Assembly (NCBI GenBank): GCA_002212985.1
Contig: NBMY01000086.1
Coordinates: forward strand, 26,381 to 90,380
DNA length: 64,000 nucleotides
Direction: 5' to 3'
Source: Sphingobacteriales bacterium TSM_CSS
GTDB taxonomy: Bacteria > Bacteroidota > Bacteroidia > Chitinophagales > UBA2359
The position numbers and the translations under genes were made by a program. Shown one piece after another: positions 60,635 to 64,000 of this stretch. How positions within the stretch are numbered: position 1 is the first letter of the stretch; every line of letters begins with the position of its first letter. Below the pieces are notes generated by a model. The model was not told the origin of the DNA. It saw only the letters and a program-made list of their open reading frames with translations, and searched no databases.

Positions 60635-61093
60635 TTATTGCAGCGATGCGGCTGTATTGCTAAAAAACTGCCGGTAAACCGGTTTGCGCCACGCAAATTG
60701 CACATAGAGCAAGGGGTATAGCAATAAGTTTAGCAAGATATGATGGCTTTGGTAGGTAATGCAGTCGGTAATGAGGCTTTCGTTTGGGTTGTCCTCTGCA
60801 GCGGTAATGCTGTGTTTATGTTGCCATGAGCGTAGAAAAAAGGGCAGTTTTTTACCTTTATCGATAAAATAATGCCCGTTGGGCGTGCTGCCCGATTCGG
60901 TAATAACACTTATCCACTCCTGCCCAAATCCAAGGTTCAGGTGCACTTCATCGCCCGTATTGCACCCGTCGAACCGGAGCAATTTCATTGGAATCAACGG
61001 CGGTTTTAGGGCAAGAAACAAAGCGCGGTTAAAACCGTTCAGCACAGTTTTGTAAGGTTGCCCCACGCGGGTGGTTATGGTAAACTGCATCAT
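60635..61093 (-). CDS. SRPBCC (START-like) ligand-binding domain protein
   Basis: 152 residues from the tandem ATGs at 61093/61090 (MMQFTITTRVGQPYKTV). A longer reading from 61198 adds 35 residues unlike the family. The segments FNRALFLALKPPLIPMKLLRFDGCNTGDEVHLNLG, WISVITESG and HYFIDKGKKLPFFLRSWQHKHSI match a Bacteroidota SRPBCC group (ligand-binding, cell-division-inhibitor-like annotation), including the closing IYP-type helix, here LLLYPLLYVQFAWRKPVYRQFF. It presumably binds a hydrophobic ligand in a helix-grip fold. Cytosolic. Transcribed convergently with infC. Confidence 0.8.
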   Translation of the reverse strand: MMQFTITTRVGQPYKTVLNGFNRALFLALKPPLIPMKLLRFDGCNTGDEVHLNLGFGQEWISVITESGSTPNGHYFIDKGKKLPFFLRSWQHKHSITAAEDNPNESLITDCITYQSHHILLNLLLYPLLYVQFAWRKPVYRQFFSNTAASLQ

Positions 61094-61204
61094 ATAATTT
61101 ACGGGTGTTTCACTTTCTAAGGAAACACCCGTAATTACATTTTGTTCGGGGCAGGGCAGCGCAGAGAGCCTGCTGCCGTGAAGAAAAAGTGCGGGCACAT
61201 GCGC

Positions 61205-62221
61205 TTACATCAATATGTCATCGTCTATAATGTTGCCGTTTACCTCTTCGGTTTCTTCTATATCTTGTTCATCACCCTCGCTGTGTTCAGTGTCAATGCA
61301 ATGCACATTAATAGCCATAGGGCCGCGTTCATTTTTTCCAATTTCAAATGCTACGCGCTCACCCTTTGACAGGTTGAAGAAGTCTTCGGTACGACTTCTG
61401 AAAAAGATGATGTTCGGAAACTTATTGTCATCTGATTTAATGTTTCCTAAACCCCGCTCAAAGTCTATATGAATGATAACGCCTTCAAATTGTTCCGATT
61501 CAAATTCGGTCATACGGGGCTGTTCTATCTGTATTTTTTTCGATAATTCTTCTTCTTCATCTATCGTAATAAACATGTTCTCCACTATTTGGTTCGATTT
61601 TCGGGAACGCATAATTTCAGCCATATTTACCTCGTAAGTAGCTTCATTGATCAGTCCGATATTGGTTCTTACAGGCGGAATACTGACTTCGGGCGGAAAC
61701 TCCAAATCCCAGTAAAGCAGCATTACGCGTGTACCAAGGGTGTTTAGTTTTTTTATAAGCGGGAGGTAGTCGCCATCGCCGGTTATAAGCACTATCACGT
61801 CAAACTGTTTGTAAACTGCCAGTTCAAAGGCTTCCAGGGCAAACCAAACATCAATACCTTTTTCAGAACGTTCGGCTCGTTTTGATTTATCGGCAAACAT
61901 GGGTAAATAGTGGGTAACTACGCCGGCATACATGAGAATGTCATCAAAAATTCGGTCGTACAGCAGTTGATTTTCGCGTTTGGCTGCATCATATGCGCTA
62001 AACCGCCCCCTGAAATAATGTGCATCTACTACCTGACAATAATGAATTTGGTCAACCGATTCTTCTTCCATTACCTTTCCTCTGATAAATTCATGCAACC
62101 CTTTAATACTTATACGCGATTTGCGCTCGTAATACCGGTAATACTGGGTAACTCTTGAAAAATAACCGCCGTCGTAAAAAACGCCGATTTTAATAATTTT
62201 ACTTTGTTGTTGCGTTGCCAT
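61205..62221 (-). CDS. NYN-domain nuclease fused to a cold-shock-like domain
   Basis: 338 residues. Residues 8-200 form a NYN (LabA/DUF88) PIN-like RNase domain: IGVFYDGGYFSRV (Asp17), KGIDVWFALEAF (Asp124) and IVLITGDGDYLPLIKKL (Asp149, Asp151) provide the acidic metal-binding residues. Residues about 245-307 read EGVIIHIDFERGLGNIKSDDNKFPNIIFFRSRTEDFFNL followed by GERVAFEIGKNERGPMAINV, which has the pattern of a cold-shock/OB-fold domain (RNP-1-like and RNP-2-like strands and the closing N-x-RGPxAxNV). A highly acidic tail ends the protein. It is probably an RNase or RNA-binding regulator; the fusion couples nuclease and RNA recognition. Confidence 0.85.
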   Translation of the reverse strand: MATQQQSKIIKIGVFYDGGYFSRVTQYYRYYERKSRISIKGLHEFIRGKVMEEESVDQIHYCQVVDAHYFRGRFSAYDAAKRENQLLYDRIFDDILMYAGVVTHYLPMFADKSKRAERSEKGIDVWFALEAFELAVYKQFDVIVLITGDGDYLPLIKKLNTLGTRVMLLYWDLEFPPEVSIPPVRTNIGLINEATYEVNMAEIMRSRKSNQIVENMFITIDEEEELSKKIQIEQPRMTEFESEQFEGVIIHIDFERGLGNIKSDDNKFPNIIFFRSRTEDFFNLSKGERVAFEIGKNERGPMAINVHCIDTEHSEGDEQDIEETEEVNGNIIDDDILM

Positions 62222-62292
62222 ACATAATAAGAAGTTTTAAAATTTTCAATTTGTTCAATTTTTATTGAATAAGAAATGTTATTTTCCGGTTT

Positions 62293-63507
62293 TTATGCCG
62301 GTATAGTTTTGAGTGAAGCCAAATATGCTTTATATAAAAGTGCAGATCTTAATGCCATAAGTGAAACCAGAAATATAAGTGAATGATGTAATTGCTGCGG
62401 CAGCCAAAGCCAAAAGACGAGTAAAATAATACAGACAACAGAAAATATGCCAAAATATACACCCACCCATTTAGGCGCATTTGACTTTAGCAACAATAAT
62501 GCTGCAGGCAAATGCAGCGGAAATGCCCAAATCAAATTCATGTTAAAAGCCAGTTCTTTGTGGTTGGTTGCAAACCAGAGCAAAAGTAGTATAATTCCGA
62601 GTAGGCCGGTTATGCCGAACAGAATTAAATCGAAAATTGCAGAAAATTTCTTTCTTTTCACCTGAAAAAGGGTGACCAATAACCCCATTGCCAGCAACAG
62701 CCCAAATGCAAGATAGGGGTTAAACAGGTTTTTTGGGGCAGGTGGCAGTTGTGCATTCACTACCTGTAGGGTGTTTTTTACCAGAGGTATGCTTTTGCCC
62801 AAAGAGTCGGTAATCTGTGCATCGGCAAAGGCGTTCATAAGGTAATCGGGTAAAAACATGTATTGGTAGGTTGTGGCTTTATGGTCGGCTGGGTAACCCA
62901 AAATAAGGTCAATGCCAAAATCAACCCATTCGTTTTTCTTAATATAAGGGTCAATAAGCTGCCTGAAACTAAGGGTTTTACCGTTTAAAGTATCGGCAAA
63001 GGTAACTTTGCCTTGCAGGCTTTTTTCTATAATATCGCGCGGTCGTGTGGCGCAGTTGTCATAAAAAAAATCGTAGAGATAGGCTCTGTTTTCGGGCAGT
63101 GCATTGGTTAGCAGCAAATCTGCCAGGTTTTGCTTTTGCGCCGGGGTAAGTTGCAGAATTTGCTCATACACCCATCGGTTTTCGCTTTCATATTCGGGCG
63201 CAAAACGGCTGAATGGCGCAACCGAGAGGTAGTAATTCAATTTTCCTTTTATAAACTTGAAATAGAAATTGGGTTCGGAAAAGTTAAAAGTGCCGTAATT
63301 AAACACTTTATCGTAGTTGTTTGCGGGGTCGTTTATTCGCAGCGCACAATGCCCGAAATAAGAGTAAACTTCGTTGCCGGGAGCGCAGGTGAGCAGGCTA
63401 ACTTCTGCTTGTGGGCTAAGTTGCAAGGTTTGGGCATTTACATTTGGAACAGTTGCCAGTAACAACAGTATTGGAAAGAGCAACAGGTATCTGCTTTTTT
63501 GCCTCAT
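62293..63507 (-). CDS. Lnb/DUF4105-family membrane protein (putative lipoprotein N-acyltransferase)
   Basis: 404 residues. Signal peptide (YLLLFPILLLLATVPNVNA), then a periplasmic domain of about 235 residues in which SYFGHCALRI (His53) and FFYDNCATRPRDII (Cys152) are the conserved His and Cys of the DUF4105/'Lnb N-terminal periplasmic' family. A C-terminal block of five membrane helices follows (about 270-395). In Bacteroides a member of this family has been identified as an enzyme that N-acylates lipoproteins; whether this protein does so is inference. It would complement the many lipoproteins of this genome. The downstream partial gene is a barrel protein on the same strand. Confidence 0.82.
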   Translation of the reverse strand: MRQKSRYLLLFPILLLLATVPNVNAQTLQLSPQAEVSLLTCAPGNEVYSYFGHCALRINDPANNYDKVFNYGTFNFSEPNFYFKFIKGKLNYYLSVAPFSRFAPEYESENRWVYEQILQLTPAQKQNLADLLLTNALPENRAYLYDFFYDNCATRPRDIIEKSLQGKVTFADTLNGKTLSFRQLIDPYIKKNEWVDFGIDLILGYPADHKATTYQYMFLPDYLMNAFADAQITDSLGKSIPLVKNTLQVVNAQLPPAPKNLFNPYLAFGLLLAMGLLVTLFQVKRKKFSAIFDLILFGITGLLGIILLLLWFATNHKELAFNMNLIWAFPLHLPAALLLLKSNAPKWVGVYFGIFSVVCIILLVFWLWLPQQLHHSLIFLVSLMALRSALLYKAYLASLKTIPA

Positions 63508-63527
63508 ACGGTGGTAGCAATAATGGG

Positions 63528-64000
63528 TTAGCGGGTATAAAACCGGTTGTCGGAGTGGGCATAAAGGGGCAAAATCCAGCCAATGCGCAAGGCAAAGAGC
63601 AAATCAATGCGGGTATTGGTTTCTGCATTTCTGGTATCGAAATTAAGGGCGCGCCGGTTTTTGGTAAAAGCCTGTGTACATTCTAAAGCGGCGAAAAAAT
63701 TGATGCGGCGGTTTTTATCGAGGTTCATAAACCCGATGGTTTGCGACAATGCCGGTCCATTGCTGAGGCGGTCGTATCCCTGACGGTACTTGCCCGACAG
63801 TTGGGGGACCGATTTGGCACGATCTTCAATGTGAATTTTGTGTTGCAATACACCGGCGCCGCCCGTTACAAAAATACCCGAATTAGGGTTGTTGCCAATG
63901 GCAAACAATTTACCCGCCTTTACCTGTAACCTGAACCCGCGGAGAAAAAAATTGACATCGGCGGGCAAGCCGTCTGTTCCTGTAATATAGCCTTCGGAAT
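63528..64000 (-). CDS. Outer-membrane beta-barrel protein, 5' end outside window
   Basis: The minus-strand frame is open to the right edge (about 157 codons present) and ends at the stop 63528-63530. Visible sequence has barrel-type strands (KLFAIGNNPNSGIFVTGGAG, ALSQTIGFMNLDKNRRINFF, TRIDLLFALRIGWILPLY) and the phrase NRRALNFDTRNAETNTR common in an uncharacterised Bacteroidota outer-membrane family. It ends 20 bp upstream of the Lnb-like gene on the same strand, so both may be co-transcribed. Function unknown; start and signal peptide lie outside the window. Confidence 0.8.
   Translation of the reverse strand, partial: SEGYITGTDGLPADVNFFLRGFRLQVKAGKLFAIGNNPNSGIFVTGGAGVLQHKIHIEDRAKSVPQLSGKYRQGYDRLSNGPALSQTIGFMNLDKNRRINFFAALECTQAFTKNRRALNFDTRNAETNTRIDLLFALRIGWILPLYAHSDNRFYTR

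Noticed and set aside
1..64000. Search for tRNA/rRNA genes, CRISPR arrays, insertion sequences, integrases and prophage genes
   Set aside because: No cloverleaf, regular spacer-repeat array, transposase or integrase motif, or phage structural protein was seen by reading; a computed search (tRNAscan, ISfinder) could overrule this.

Overview
This 64 kb window is a chromosomal segment of a member of the Bacteroidota, probably uncultured and from the Chitinophagales/Saprospirales side of the phylum (inference). The evidence is C-terminal type IX secretion (T9SS) sorting domains, a TonB-dependent receptor with a carboxypeptidase-like N-terminal domain, many lipoproteins and small outer-membrane barrels, the near absence of Shine-Dalgarno sites, and repeated TAnnTTTG -7 promoter elements. 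Both ends cut through outer-membrane barrel genes. I saw no rRNA, tRNA, CRISPR array, transposase or integrase.

Layout. 1-3.2 kb: two envelope proteins and a 2,4-dienoyl-CoA-reductase-type SDR. 3.4-7.4 kb: a secreted MORN/TPR/CHAT-like protein whose CHAT catalytic residues appear lost. 7.4-15.7 kb: two PhoD-family phosphatases flanking a cassette of small lipoproteins, a Tat-exported DUF1501-like protein, a haem-motif lipoprotein and a SET-domain protein. 15.9-25.3 kb: pyruvate phosphate dikinase, a PNGase F-like secreted protein, and housekeeping genes (LysE-type exporter, MazG, zinc ribbon).

25.4-32.5 kb is the most unusual part. A compact three-gene operon encodes a TIR protein, a MoxR-type AAA+ ATPase, and a 1610-residue membrane protein with PKD, vWA-like, TPR, WD40, WG-like and two EGF-like modules. 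A 1119-residue bacterial tubulin-like GTPase lies nearby (35.7-39.1 kb) beyond a secreted propeller protein and mltG. Together they resemble NTP-dependent conflict/signalling systems built from MoxR, vWA, TIR and STAND-like parts, in an architecture I do not recognise as described.

39.3-52.4 kb: a YbiT-like ABC-F protein, a strikingly A+T-rich 300 bp patch in front of a small conserved gene with a partial relative on the other strand, an FAD oxidoreductase, rfbD, a pseudouridine synthase, an M43 metalloprotease followed by the fossil 3' end of a lost tandem paralogue, a TonB receptor and a lipid-linked sulfatase-fold transferase. 52.7-64 kb: fhs and fdhD, a TolB-like propeller, a TPR lipoprotein, thrS-infC (without rpmI/rplT), an SRPBCC protein, a NYN nuclease fused to a cold-shock-like domain, an Lnb/DUF4105 protein and a truncated barrel protein.
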